Assembly (NCBI GenBank): GCA_902803035.1
Contig: CADCON010000019.1
Location: 1 to 5,182 of the forward strand
Length of the DNA: 5,182 nt
Reading direction: 5' to 3'
From: an uncultured Ruminococcus sp.
Lineage (GTDB): Bacteria; Bacillota; Clostridia; Oscillospirales; Acutalibacteraceae
Shown: positions 1 through 5,182 of the stretch, in pieces
Layout of the letters: each line of letters starts with the position of its first letter
Numbering within the stretch: position 1 is the stretch's first letter
Made by a program: the position numbers and the translations under genes
The notes under the pieces: generated by a model
Databases searched by the model: none
What the model saw: only the letters and a program-made list of their open reading frames with translations
What the model was told of the DNA's origin: nothing

Positions 1-406
1 ACGCAAGGCGTTTACACCCTTCGCCCCCGGCGCGAATCCCGCCTACGGCGCGGAGAAAAACGGCCTTCTCGCCTCGCTCAATTCCGTCGCCAAGCTGCCC
101 TATGAATACGCGCTCGACGGCATTTCCAATACCCAGACCATCAGCCCCGACGCGCTCGGACACACCGAGAACGAGAGAATCAACAATCTCTGGCACGTGC
201 TGGACGGCTACTTTGACAGGGGCGCGCATCATCTCAACGTCAACGTGTTCGGCATCGACAAGCTCAGGGACTGCATGGAGCATCCCGAAAAGCCGGAATA
301 CGCCAACTTCACCATCCGCGTTTCGGGCTACGCGGTCAAGTTCATCGACCTGACCCGCGAGCAGCAGCTCGACGTAATCGCCCGTTCCGCCCACGAAAAA
401 ATGTAA
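1..406 (+). CDS. pflB: Formate C-acetyltransferase (pyruvate formate-lyase), C-terminal part only
   Basis: This cytoplasmic glycyl radical enzyme converts pyruvate and CoA to acetyl-CoA and formate during anaerobic fermentation. Only the last 134 codons are present; the first complete codon starts at base 2 and the stop TAA is at 404-406. Visible landmarks are FAPGANP near fragment residues 6-12, SVAKLPYEYALDGIS at about 28-42, HHLNVNVFG just before the radical domain, and the glycyl radical loop RVSGYAV. The radical glycine is codon 326-328, fragment residue 109. It lies 25 residues from the C-terminus, about as in E. coli PflB. The similarity to E. coli PflB runs along the whole fragment, so PflB is favoured over glycerol dehydratase or choline lyase relatives. 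The catalytic cysteine pair lies upstream, outside the window. The activase gene pflA, often just downstream, is not here. Confidence 0.95.
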   Translation, partial: RKAFTPFAPGANPAYGAEKNGLLASLNSVAKLPYEYALDGISNTQTISPDALGHTENERINNLWHVLDGYFDRGAHHLNVNVFGIDKLRDCMEHPEKPEYANFTIRVSGYAVKFIDLTREQQLDVIARSAHEKM

Positions 407-420
407 ATTCCTTTCATCCC

Positions 421-454
421 GCAGGGCAGCGCCATTTATGTGACGCTGCCCTGC
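421..454 (+). terminator. Hairpin terminator after pflB
   Basis: A perfect 11-bp stem (GCAGGGCAGCG at 421-431 pairing with CGCTGCCCTGC at 444-454) encloses a 12-nt loop and begins 14 nt after the pflB stop. The stem is strong, but what follows is only CTTTCG, so the U-tract is poor. It probably ends or stabilises the pflB transcript, with imperfect intrinsic termination. The 9-kb-scale operon context of pflB cannot be judged from this window. Confidence 0.65.
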
Positions 455-535
455 CTTTCGGATGACTTCCCATTCTGAATCACTATCCGCAGCTTTAGCA
501 CTGCCATAAGCCTTCACGCGCAGCCAAAAAAACTA

Positions 536-564
536 TTGCTATTTCCGTGTGAATGCGATATAAT
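536..564 (+). promoter_or_regulatory. Sigma-A type promoter for the mrp-family gene
   Basis: A -35 box TTGCTA (536-541, four of six consensus bases) is separated by exactly 17 nt from a perfect -10 box TATAAT (559-564). The region is AT-rich compared with the surrounding genes. Transcription would start near base 571, giving a leader of about 30 nt. There is no extended -10 TG. I see no clear operator palindrome overlapping the boxes, so constitutive housekeeping expression is the simplest reading. The stretch from 455 to 535 between the pflB hairpin and this promoter shows no further recognisable element. Confidence 0.8.
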
Positions 565-585
565 AATAGATAACATCAAAACTTT

Positions 586-590
586 AGGAG
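586..590 (+). promoter_or_regulatory. Shine-Dalgarno site of the mrp-family gene
   Basis: AGGAG lies 10 nt upstream of the ATG at 601 and supports that start, as does the conserved-looking cysteine-rich N-terminus that follows directly. Confidence 0.8.
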
Positions 591-600
591 AGTTTCAACC

Positions 601-1434
601 ATGAGCGAATGTACACACGATTGCAGCACCTGTTCCGCCAATTGTTCCAGCCGTCAGCCGTCGAAAGAGGACTTTCTTGAGAAGCTCAACGACCTGAGCC
701 GCGTCAGAAAGGTCATCGGCGTGGTCAGCGGCAAGGGCGGCGTGGGCAAGTCCCTTGTCACCTCCCTGCTGGCGGTCACCTTCAACCGCCGGGGCTTCAC
801 GACCGCCATACTTGACGCGGACGTCACGGGACCTTCCATTCCCAAGGCGTTCGGCATAAAGGAGAAGGCGCACGGCACCGAGCAGTATATCCTTCCGGTC
901 ATCACCAAGACCGGCATTCAGATGATTTCAGTCAACCTGCTTCTTGAAAACGAAACCGATCCCGTCGTCTGGAGAGGTCCCGTCATTGCCGGCACGGTCA
1001 AGCAATTCTGGACCGACGTCATCTGGAAGGACGTGGACTATATGTTCGTCGATATGCCGCCCGGAACCGGCGACGTGCCGCTGACGGTCTTCCAGTCGCT
1101 GCCGCTCGACGGCATTGTCATTGTCACCTCGCCGCAGGAGCTGGTTTCCATGATCGTTTCCAAGGCGGTCAATATGGCGAAGCTGATGGACATTCCGATT
1201 CTCGGCATTGTGGAGAACATGAGCTATGTCGAATGCCCCGACTGCGGCCGGAAAATCAATGTGTTCGGCGAGAGCAAGACCGACGCGGTCGCCGCCGAAT
1301 CCGGCCTGAAGGTGCTTGCCAAGCTGCCGCTTGACCCGGTTCTCGCCAATCAATGCGACAACGGCCTTATTGAGCTGTTTGAAGGCGACTGGATGGAATC
1401 CGCCGCCGACGACATCGAAAAGGCTGTCAACTGA
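601..1434 (+). CDS. Mrp/NBP35-family P-loop ATPase, Fe-S cluster carrier
   Basis: A complete 277-residue cytoplasmic protein of the Mrp/NBP35 (ApbC) branch of the MinD/ParA ATPases. Members bind a [4Fe-4S] cluster, usually bridged in a dimer, and pass it to apo-proteins. The deviant Walker A motif SGKGGVGKS spans residues 43-51, with signature Lys45 and P-loop Lys50. The LDADVTGPSIP segment (71-81) is the Mrp switch I region. VWRGP follows at about 123-127, and the Walker B/switch II segment VDMPPGTGD is at 150-158. The cluster-binding CPDC pair is Cys212 and Cys215. The N-terminus carries four more cysteines at 4, 8, 11 and 15 (CX3CX2CX3C), a possible second metal site. This spacing differs from the CX13CX2CX5C motif of eukaryotic Nbp35. 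No N-terminal DUF59/MIP18 domain is present, unlike many bacterial Mrp proteins. It has its own promoter and terminator, so it is probably monocistronic. The family call is firm; the client proteins are unknown. Confidence 0.93.
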   Translation: MSECTHDCSTCSANCSSRQPSKEDFLEKLNDLSRVRKVIGVVSGKGGVGKSLVTSLLAVTFNRRGFTTAILDADVTGPSIPKAFGIKEKAHGTEQYILPVITKTGIQMISVNLLLENETDPVVWRGPVIAGTVKQFWTDVIWKDVDYMFVDMPPGTGDVPLTVFQSLPLDGIVIVTSPQELVSMIVSKAVNMAKLMDIPILGIVENMSYVECPDCGRKINVFGESKTDAVAAESGLKVLAKLPLDPVLANQCDNGLIELFEGDWMESAADDIEKAVN

Positions 1435-1447
1435 TCTCATTTCCTTC

Positions 1448-1510
1448 AAAAAAAAACACAGCCGTCTGCTGAATCCTGTACGCCGGATCAGACAGACGGC
1501 CGCTTTTTTT
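1448..1510. terminator. Bidirectional intrinsic terminator between convergent genes
   Basis: A hairpin occupies 1461-1500. Its base is an 8-bp GC-rich stem (GCCGTCTG at 1461-1468 with CAGACGGC at 1493-1500), continued by CTGA/TCAG and TCC/GGA with single-base bulges. On the left is a run of nine A (1448-1456) and on the right a run of seven T (1504-1510), so a U-tract follows the hairpin in both directions. The runs start 3-4 nt from the stem, slightly offset from the ideal. It lies between the stop of the mrp-family gene (1434) and the stop of the last minus-strand gene (1514), so it should end both transcripts. Confidence 0.85.
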
Positions 1511-1513
1511 ATG

Positions 1514-2038
1514 TTATATGATTTTTTCGCCGCCGACAATCAGGTGATTCAGAAAAAGCTCCACGCCGTCCTGCCGCATGGCGTCCGCGATCTTCGTAAA
1601 AATCGAAAGAATCGTGTTTTCGTCCTCCATATCGAAGCGGTATTTCTCGTAGTATTCCGGATTGTCACGCATAATCGCGGAAAGGTCGGTGCGCTGAATT
1701 CCCGATGAGCTGACGTACTGACCGCGGAATACGAAATCGTAGAATGTGCCGTCGCGGGAGCCGTTGCTGGTGAATGCCGGCAGCGCGTCGATCTCCTTTG
1801 CATAGCCCGCCAGAATGCGGGCAATTCTGTCCGCGGAATCCCCGCCGAGCGCGGCCCTGCCGGAAACCGCGACAGTCGGCTCACACTTGACATTCAGACA
1901 ATAGGTCTGGTACACCAGCGTTCCGTTGGCAAAAAGCCGCACCGAAAAGCCCGCGTCCTCCATCTCAGGCCATACGGCTACGGGATGATGATAAAAGCCG
2001 AAAACAATCTTGTTTTTCCACGCTTCCAGAATATTCAT
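1514..2038 (-). CDS. Protein of unknown function, 174 residues, last gene of the recQ-tadA operon
   Basis: I do not recognise this family. The ATG at 2036-2038 overlaps the tadA stop by 4 nt (ATGA) and has an AAGGA Shine-Dalgarno 9 nt upstream, so the start is well supported. The stop is TAA at 1514-1516. The protein appears soluble and cytoplasmic: there is no signal peptide and no membrane segment. It is mixed alpha/beta in character and rich in aromatic and acidic residues. Visible marks are a His pair at 17-18 (FYHHPVAVWPE), a CX4C pair at Cys47 and Cys52, a charged stretch NPEYYEKYRFDMEDEN at about 126-141, and a C-terminal LFLNHLIVGGEKII. None of these matches a catalytic signature known to me. 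Its place behind recQ and tadA implies co-translation with them, not necessarily shared function. Base composition resembles its neighbours, so there is no sign of recent transfer. It is likely a real gene because of the coupled start, the Shine-Dalgarno and the terminator just after it. Confidence 0.85.
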   Translation of the reverse strand: MNILEAWKNKIVFGFYHHPVAVWPEMEDAGFSVRLFANGTLVYQTYCLNVKCEPTVAVSGRAALGGDSADRIARILAGYAKEIDALPAFTSNGSRDGTFYDFVFRGQYVSSSGIQRTDLSAIMRDNPEYYEKYRFDMEDENTILSIFTKIADAMRQDGVELFLNHLIVGGEKII

Positions 2039-2544
2039 GCAGATCCGTCCTTTCTTTTCCTTCTCATCTCGCGGAAGAATGCGGTCAGCAGCGCGCCGCA
2101 TTCCTCCCCCATGAATCCGGCGACCAGCTCCGGATGATGATTGTAGGGCAGGTCGAAGAGATTGATCACCGAACCGCAGGAGCCTGCCTTCCTGTCCGGC
2201 GCGCCGTAAACCACCCGCTGCAGCCGCGCGTTGATGATCGCGCCGGCGCACATGGGGCAAGGCTCCAGCGTCACGTATAATTCGCACTGCCACAGCCGCC
2301 AGCCGCCGAGAATCCGGCAGGCCTCGCCGATGGCCTCCAATTCGGCGTGTGCCAGCGCGTTCCTGTCCTTCTCGCGTCGGTTGCGCCCGGCGGCAATGAT
2401 CTCCCCGTCCTTCACCACCACCGCGCCGACCGGCACCTCGCCCTCCTGCGCGGAGAGCTTCGCCTGCGCGATGGCGGCAAACATCCATTGTTCCTCCGGC
2501 GGGGCAAGCGGAGGAAGCGGAAGGGTGTAATCCATAGCTTTCAC
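2035..2544 (-). CDS. tadA: tRNA-specific adenosine deaminase
   Basis: TadA deaminates the wobble adenosine A34 to inosine in tRNA-Arg(ACG), letting one tRNA read several arginine codons; the enzyme is a zinc-dependent cytoplasmic homodimer. Counting from the upstream GTG it has 169 residues, close to the usual family length. EVPVGAVVV (36-44) begins the deaminase fold. HAE (66-68) gives the zinc ligand His66 and catalytic Glu68. PCPMCAGA (95-102) gives zinc ligands Cys96 and Cys99. The later ARLQRVVYGAPD and EECGALL segments also match TadA, not the cytidine or guanine deaminases. The start is ambiguous: a GTG at 2544 overlaps the recQ stop as GTGA, and an ATG at 2535 begins three codons later. 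The N-terminus before the fold is proline-rich (PLPPLAPPEEQ). The gene is translationally coupled both to recQ upstream and to the unknown gene downstream. Confidence 0.95.
   Translation of the reverse strand: MKAMDYTLPLPPLAPPEEQWMFAAIAQAKLSAQEGEVPVGAVVVKDGEIIAAGRNRREKDRNALAHAELEAIGEACRILGGWRLWQCELYVTLEPCPMCAGAIINARLQRVVYGAPDRKAGSCGSVINLFDLPYNHHPELVAGFMGEECGALLTAFFREMRRKRKDGSA
2048..2052 (-). promoter_or_regulatory. Shine-Dalgarno site of the unknown 174-residue gene
   Basis: On the minus strand AAGGA (inside GAAAGGAC) lies 9 nt before the ATG at 2038, within the 3' end of tadA. It identifies this ATG as the start in preference to a longer reading frame that would run back through tadA. Confidence 0.75.
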
Positions 2545-5182
2545 GATTCCTTCTGCGAATATTGTCTGACCGCTTCGATAAACGCCGCGGCGTATTTCTG
2601 GGACTTGAATTCTCCGATGCCGTATATCATGCGGAAATCCTCGTCATTTGCGGGGCGTTTGATGCAGATATCGAAAAGGGTGTAGTCGCTCATGACCGTG
2701 AGATCGGTCTTGTTTTCCTTCACGGCGAAGCGGTGCCGCAGCTCCGCCAGCCGGACGAATAAGCCTTCATCCGCCTCCGGCGCGCCCTCGAAGCCGTCCG
2801 GCTGCGATTGGTCGCCCGTGTACTGCCGCACGGCGCCGAGAAACGCCCTGCCGAAGACAAGGCATTTGGACTGGCCGATGTGCAGCTTTTCCATGAGCTG
2901 AAAGCGGGTGACCGGCTTGACCTCCGCCATTTTCGCAAGGGTCAGGTCGCTGATCACGCGGCTGGGCGGCGTGTGAATTTTCCGGGAAATGCCGTCGCGC
3001 AGCGATTTTAACGCCGCAAGCAGCGTTTCGTCGGGATGAATCTCAAAATCGCATTTTTCCCCGACGCTTTCGCCCTTGGCGGAAAGATGCCTTCTGATGG
3101 TGATGACAATCTCCCTGCCGCAGTATTCGACGGTGGTCGGCGGGAGAATGCCCTCATTCCGCAGCGCGTCGAGCGTGAGCGGCTTCTCGATGGAAAGCTG
3201 TCCCAGCGCGTCGGTCGAGGCGAGGGAATTGGTCTGTATGCCAAAATCGGAAGAAAGATCGGCGCGAAGCGTCCGCAGCGCGGCGAACAGCTCGCCGTCG
3301 GCTTCGGGCGGAAGAAGATAGCGGCCGTCCTCATCCTTGCTCAGGTGAACGGAGGGCTTGTTCGGCGCGCCGCCCATGCGGGTTCTCGTACCGGCGCGGG
3401 CTCTGCGGGAAACCGAAGGCGTTTCCGGGTCGCTCTTCGGGGCAATGCCCTTCCCGGCCATGAAATCCGCGATTTCGTCCATGAAGGCGCGCCCGAATTT
3501 CTCGGTCTTGACGCTGCCCACGCCGTAGACCGCGCGGAACTGCGCTTCGCTGGAGGGCATTTTCTCCGCCATATCGCGGAGAGAAGCGTCGGTGAAGATG
3601 ACATACGCCGGAACGCCCTTCAGGGCGGCGACCTTTGCCCGGAGCTTCCGCAGACGGTCGAGAAGCTCCGGATCGGCGCCCAGTCCGATGCTGTCTTCCT
3701 TCCGCCTGCCCTCGTCCGGCGCAGCCTGTTCCCTGACCGTGACCCGCATTCCGCTGTAAATCACGCCCCGCGCGGCGTTGCCCCAGCGGAGAATGCCGTC
3801 GGGGGATTCGGCGATGTATCTGTCGCCGATCATGGATTCGATGATTCTGTCAATCTCGCGCGACGAGCAGTCCTTCATGATGCCGAAGGTGGACTGCCGT
3901 GTGCCGCCGCAAAGCTCCACGCGGTTGTTGACCGTGCCGCGCAGGATGTCGATGATCACCCAGCGCGTCTGGGATTCGTTCATGCGCTTGATGCAGGAGA
4001 GAATCTTCTGCGCCTGTGTGGTGACGTCCTTTGCTTCAAAGTCCGTGTGCGCCTGCGTGCAGTTGGAGCAGTTGCCGCAGTTTTCAAAATCCGGGTGTTC
4101 CCCGAAGTATTTCAGAATGAATTTCCGGTAGCAGTATCTGGCGTTGCAATAGAAGGTCATCTGCTTGAGAAGCTCCAGCTCGTTGGCCTTGAGAATGCCG
4201 GCGGTTTCCTCATCCAGCTCGGCGTTGTCCTCGAAGGATTTTTCGATCAGGAAGGTGTTGATCCTCACATCCTGCCCGCTGTAGAGCAGAATGCATTCGG
4301 CGGGCTGGCCGTCGCGTCCGGCGCGACCCGCTTCCTGGTAATAGCTCTCCATGTTCTTGGGCATATTGTAATGCACGACGAACGACACATTGGATTTGTC
4401 GATGCCCATGCCGAAGGCGTTGGTCGCCACGATCAGCGGGCATTCGTCGCGGATGAAAAGCTCCTGCGCGCTGTTGCGTTCGGCGTCGCTCATTCCGGCG
4501 TGGTACCTGCCGGCGCGGAAGCCCTCCCCGGTCAGGCGGTCGCAGACCTCCTCCACCAGCTTGCGGGTCGCGCAGTAGATAATGCCGCTCTTGCCCCGGT
4601 TCAGCGAAAGAAAGGAGGTCAGCGCGGCGAATTTGTCCTTGGGTCTGACCACCTCAAAATACAGATTCGGGCGGTCGAATCCGGTCGCCGTCACCATCGG
4701 GGATTGCAGCCCCAGCAGGTTCACGATGTCGTTTTTCACCTTCTCCGTGGCGGTCGCCGTGAATGCCGCCGCCACGGGGCGTTGGGGAAGCGATTGGATG
4801 AAATCGGCGATTTTCAGGTAGCTGGGGCGGAAATTCTGCCCCCACTGGGAAACGCAGTGCGCTTCGTCCACCACGACCATCGAGATGTCGGCATGCAGGG
4901 CAAAATCGAGAAAGGACGGCGAAGTAAGGCGTTCGGGCGCGACATAGATGATTTTGTAGAAGCCGTTGGCGGCGCGGTAAAGCGCGAGATCGCTCTGGCG
5001 CGGGGTAAGGGTGCTGTTGATAAAGGCCGCGCTCACGCCGGACTGCACCAGCGCGCTGACCTGATCCTTCATGAGCGAGATCAGCGGGGAGATGACCAGC
5101 GTGATTCCCTCCATCATCAGCGCGGGAATCTGATAGCAGATCGACTTGCCCGCGCCGGTCGGCATAATGCCCACCGCGTCCC
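2541..5182 (-). CDS. recQ: ATP-dependent DNA helicase RecQ with a long multi-HRDC tail, 5' end outside window
   Basis: RecQ is a 3'-to-5' superfamily 2 DNA helicase of recombination and fork repair. The frame is open through the right edge; 879 complete codons are visible. Residue numbers here count the valine codon GTG at 5172-5174 as 1. Motif I is MPTGAGKS (4-11), motif Ia surrounds LVISPLISLMKDQ (26-38), DEAH is at 103-106, followed by the RecQ aromatic-rich loop SQWGQNFRP (109-117). TATAT is at 139-143, motif V at about 247-260, and motif VI QEAGRAGRDG at 280-289. The RQC zinc site is Cys348, 366, 369 and 372, and the RQC winged helix covers roughly 385-480. Four HRDC-like units then follow. 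Judged by E. coli RecQ, about 45 N-terminal residues are missing upstream, so the whole protein would be near 920 residues, well above the usual ~600. It is the first visible gene of the operon; its promoter is not in the window. Confidence 0.96.
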   Translation of the reverse strand, partial: DAVGIMPTGAGKSICYQIPALMMEGITLVISPLISLMKDQVSALVQSGVSAAFINSTLTPRQSDLALYRAANGFYKIIYVAPERLTSPSFLDFALHADISMVVVDEAHCVSQWGQNFRPSYLKIADFIQSLPQRPVAAAFTATATEKVKNDIVNLLGLQSPMVTATGFDRPNLYFEVVRPKDKFAALTSFLSLNRGKSGIIYCATRKLVEEVCDRLTGEGFRAGRYHAGMSDAERNSAQELFIRDECPLIVATNAFGMGIDKSNVSFVVHYNMPKNMESYYQEAGRAGRDGQPAECILLYSGQDVRINTFLIEKSFEDNAELDEETAGILKANELELLKQMTFYCNARYCYRKFILKYFGEHPDFENCGNCSNCTQAHTDFEAKDVTTQAQKILSCIKRMNESQTRWVIIDILRGTVNNRVELCGGTRQSTFGIMKDCSSREIDRIIESMIGDRYIAESPDGILRWGNAARGVIYSGMRVTVREQAAPDEGRRKEDSIGLGADPELLDRLRKLRAKVAALKGVPAYVIFTDASLRDMAEKMPSSEAQFRAVYGVGSVKTEKFGRAFMDEIADFMAGKGIAPKSDPETPSVSRRARAGTRTRMGGAPNKPSVHLSKDEDGRYLLPPEADGELFAALRTLRADLSSDFGIQTNSLASTDALGQLSIEKPLTLDALRNEGILPPTTVEYCGREIVITIRRHLSAKGESVGEKCDFEIHPDETLLAALKSLRDGISRKIHTPPSRVISDLTLAKMAEVKPVTRFQLMEKLHIGQSKCLVFGRAFLGAVRQYTGDQSQPDGFEGAPEADEGLFVRLAELRHRFAVKENKTDLTVMSDYTLFDICIKRPANDEDFRMIYGIGEFKSQKYAAAFIEAVRQYSQKES
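2548..2552 (-). promoter_or_regulatory. Shine-Dalgarno site of tadA, poorly spaced for either start
   Basis: On the minus strand AAGGA (within AGAAGGAA) lies inside the last codons of recQ. It is only 3 nt from the GTG at 2544 and 12 nt from the ATG at 2535, so neither spacing is ideal. Initiation may rely partly on ribosomes finishing recQ. Confidence 0.55.
2559..3674 (-). repeat. Four tandem HRDC-like domains encoded in the 3' part of recQ
   Basis: With the residue numbering used for recQ, the units are: HRDC1, 501-573 (bases 3456-3674); HRDC2, 626-697 (3084-3299); HRDC3, 715-785 (2820-3032); HRDC4, 802-872 (2559-2771). Each begins with an acidic residue and a leucine-rich helix with LR or LK (LLDRLRKLR, LFAALRTLR, LLAALKSLR, LFVRLAELR). 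Each continues with a central TDASL, TDAL, SDLTL or SDYTL turn, a KMP/KP/RP proline, and an aromatic-plus-helix end (FGRAFMDEI, YCGREIVITI, FGRAFLGAV, YAAAFIEAV). HRDC1 is closest to the E. coli domain and HRDC2 is the most divergent. HRDC domains bind DNA and tune RecQ activity on structured substrates. The repeats are diverged at protein level, so this is old domain duplication and not a recent DNA repeat. The second unit is the least certain. Confidence 0.75.

Noticed and set aside
102..353. An 83-residue plus-strand frame over the pflB end
   Set aside because: Its Ser/Thr/Arg-rich product is an off-frame reading of pflB, which is identified by the glycyl radical loop.
455..535. Possible riboswitch or small RNA between pflB and the mrp-family gene
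   Set aside because: No conserved aptamer-like sequence or further stable hairpin is visible, and the promoter lies downstream of it with a leader of only about 30 nt.
928..1539. A 203-residue open frame antisense to the mrp-family gene
   Set aside because: It is an antisense shadow in GC-rich coding DNA, crosses the terminator hairpin, and shows no recognisable domain.
1316..1708. A 130-residue plus-strand frame spanning the terminator
   Set aside because: It overlaps the end of the mrp-family gene out of frame, runs through the terminator and lies antisense to the unknown gene.
1514..2488. A longer minus-strand frame of 324 residues reaching into tadA
   Set aside because: The upstream part is an out-of-frame reading of tadA and is full of low-complexity Arg/Gly. 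The internal ATG at 2038 has its own Shine-Dalgarno and the ATGA overlap.
3008..3334. A 108-residue minus-strand frame within the recQ tail
   Set aside because: It is an alternative frame of the HRDC region with Arg/Ser/Pro-rich composition typical of frame-shifted GC-rich sequence. The recQ frame is continuous, so there is no frameshift to explain.
3778..4131. A 117-residue plus-strand frame inside recQ
   Set aside because: It is antisense to the RQC region of recQ, whose zinc cysteines and fold signature are clear; it has no convincing ribosome binding site.
2541..5174. GTG at 5172-5174 as the start of recQ
   Set aside because: This GTG encodes the valine just before helicase motif I, and the frame stays open to the window edge. 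E. coli RecQ has about 45 more residues before this point, so the true start lies outside the window.

Overview
The window looks like a piece of chromosome from a GC-rich anaerobic bacterium, most likely a member of the Bacillota, class Clostridia. Three things point that way. There is the end of a pyruvate formate-lyase gene, an oxygen-sensitive glycyl radical enzyme. There is a stand-alone Mrp/NBP35-type ATPase with the short cysteine-rich N-terminus that I recall from clostridial homologues. The Shine-Dalgarno sites are AGGAG or AAGGA. The taxonomic call is inference; there is no rRNA or other decisive marker here.

Layout. Bases 1-406 (+) are the last 134 codons of pflB, including the glycyl radical loop, closed by a hairpin at 421-454. 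Bases 455-600 hold a near-consensus sigma-A promoter (TTGCTA, 17 nt, TATAAT) and a good Shine-Dalgarno for the next gene. Bases 601-1434 (+) are a complete Mrp/NBP35-family Fe-S carrier ATPase, apparently a single-gene unit. A hairpin with an A-run on one side and a T-run on the other (1448-1510) then acts as a shared terminator for two converging transcripts. From the right edge leftwards on the minus strand run recQ (5' end outside the window), tadA and a 174-residue protein of unknown function. These three genes are joined by 4-nt start/stop overlaps (GTGA and ATGA), so they are very probably one operon.

Functionally, the plus strand carries fermentation (PflB) and Fe-S cluster delivery (Mrp), but these two genes are separated by a hairpin and a promoter, so I do not argue for a joint pathway. 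The minus-strand operon joins DNA repair (RecQ helicase), tRNA wobble editing (TadA) and an unknown protein; translational coupling is clear, a shared function is not.

The most notable item is the RecQ protein. After the normal helicase and RQC regions it appears to carry four HRDC-like repeats in tandem rather than the usual one, the second of them divergent. Otherwise the window is ordinary core-genome sequence. I see no mobile element, CRISPR array, defence system, tRNA or rRNA gene, and no evidence for a previously undescribed system beyond the unrecognised small protein.
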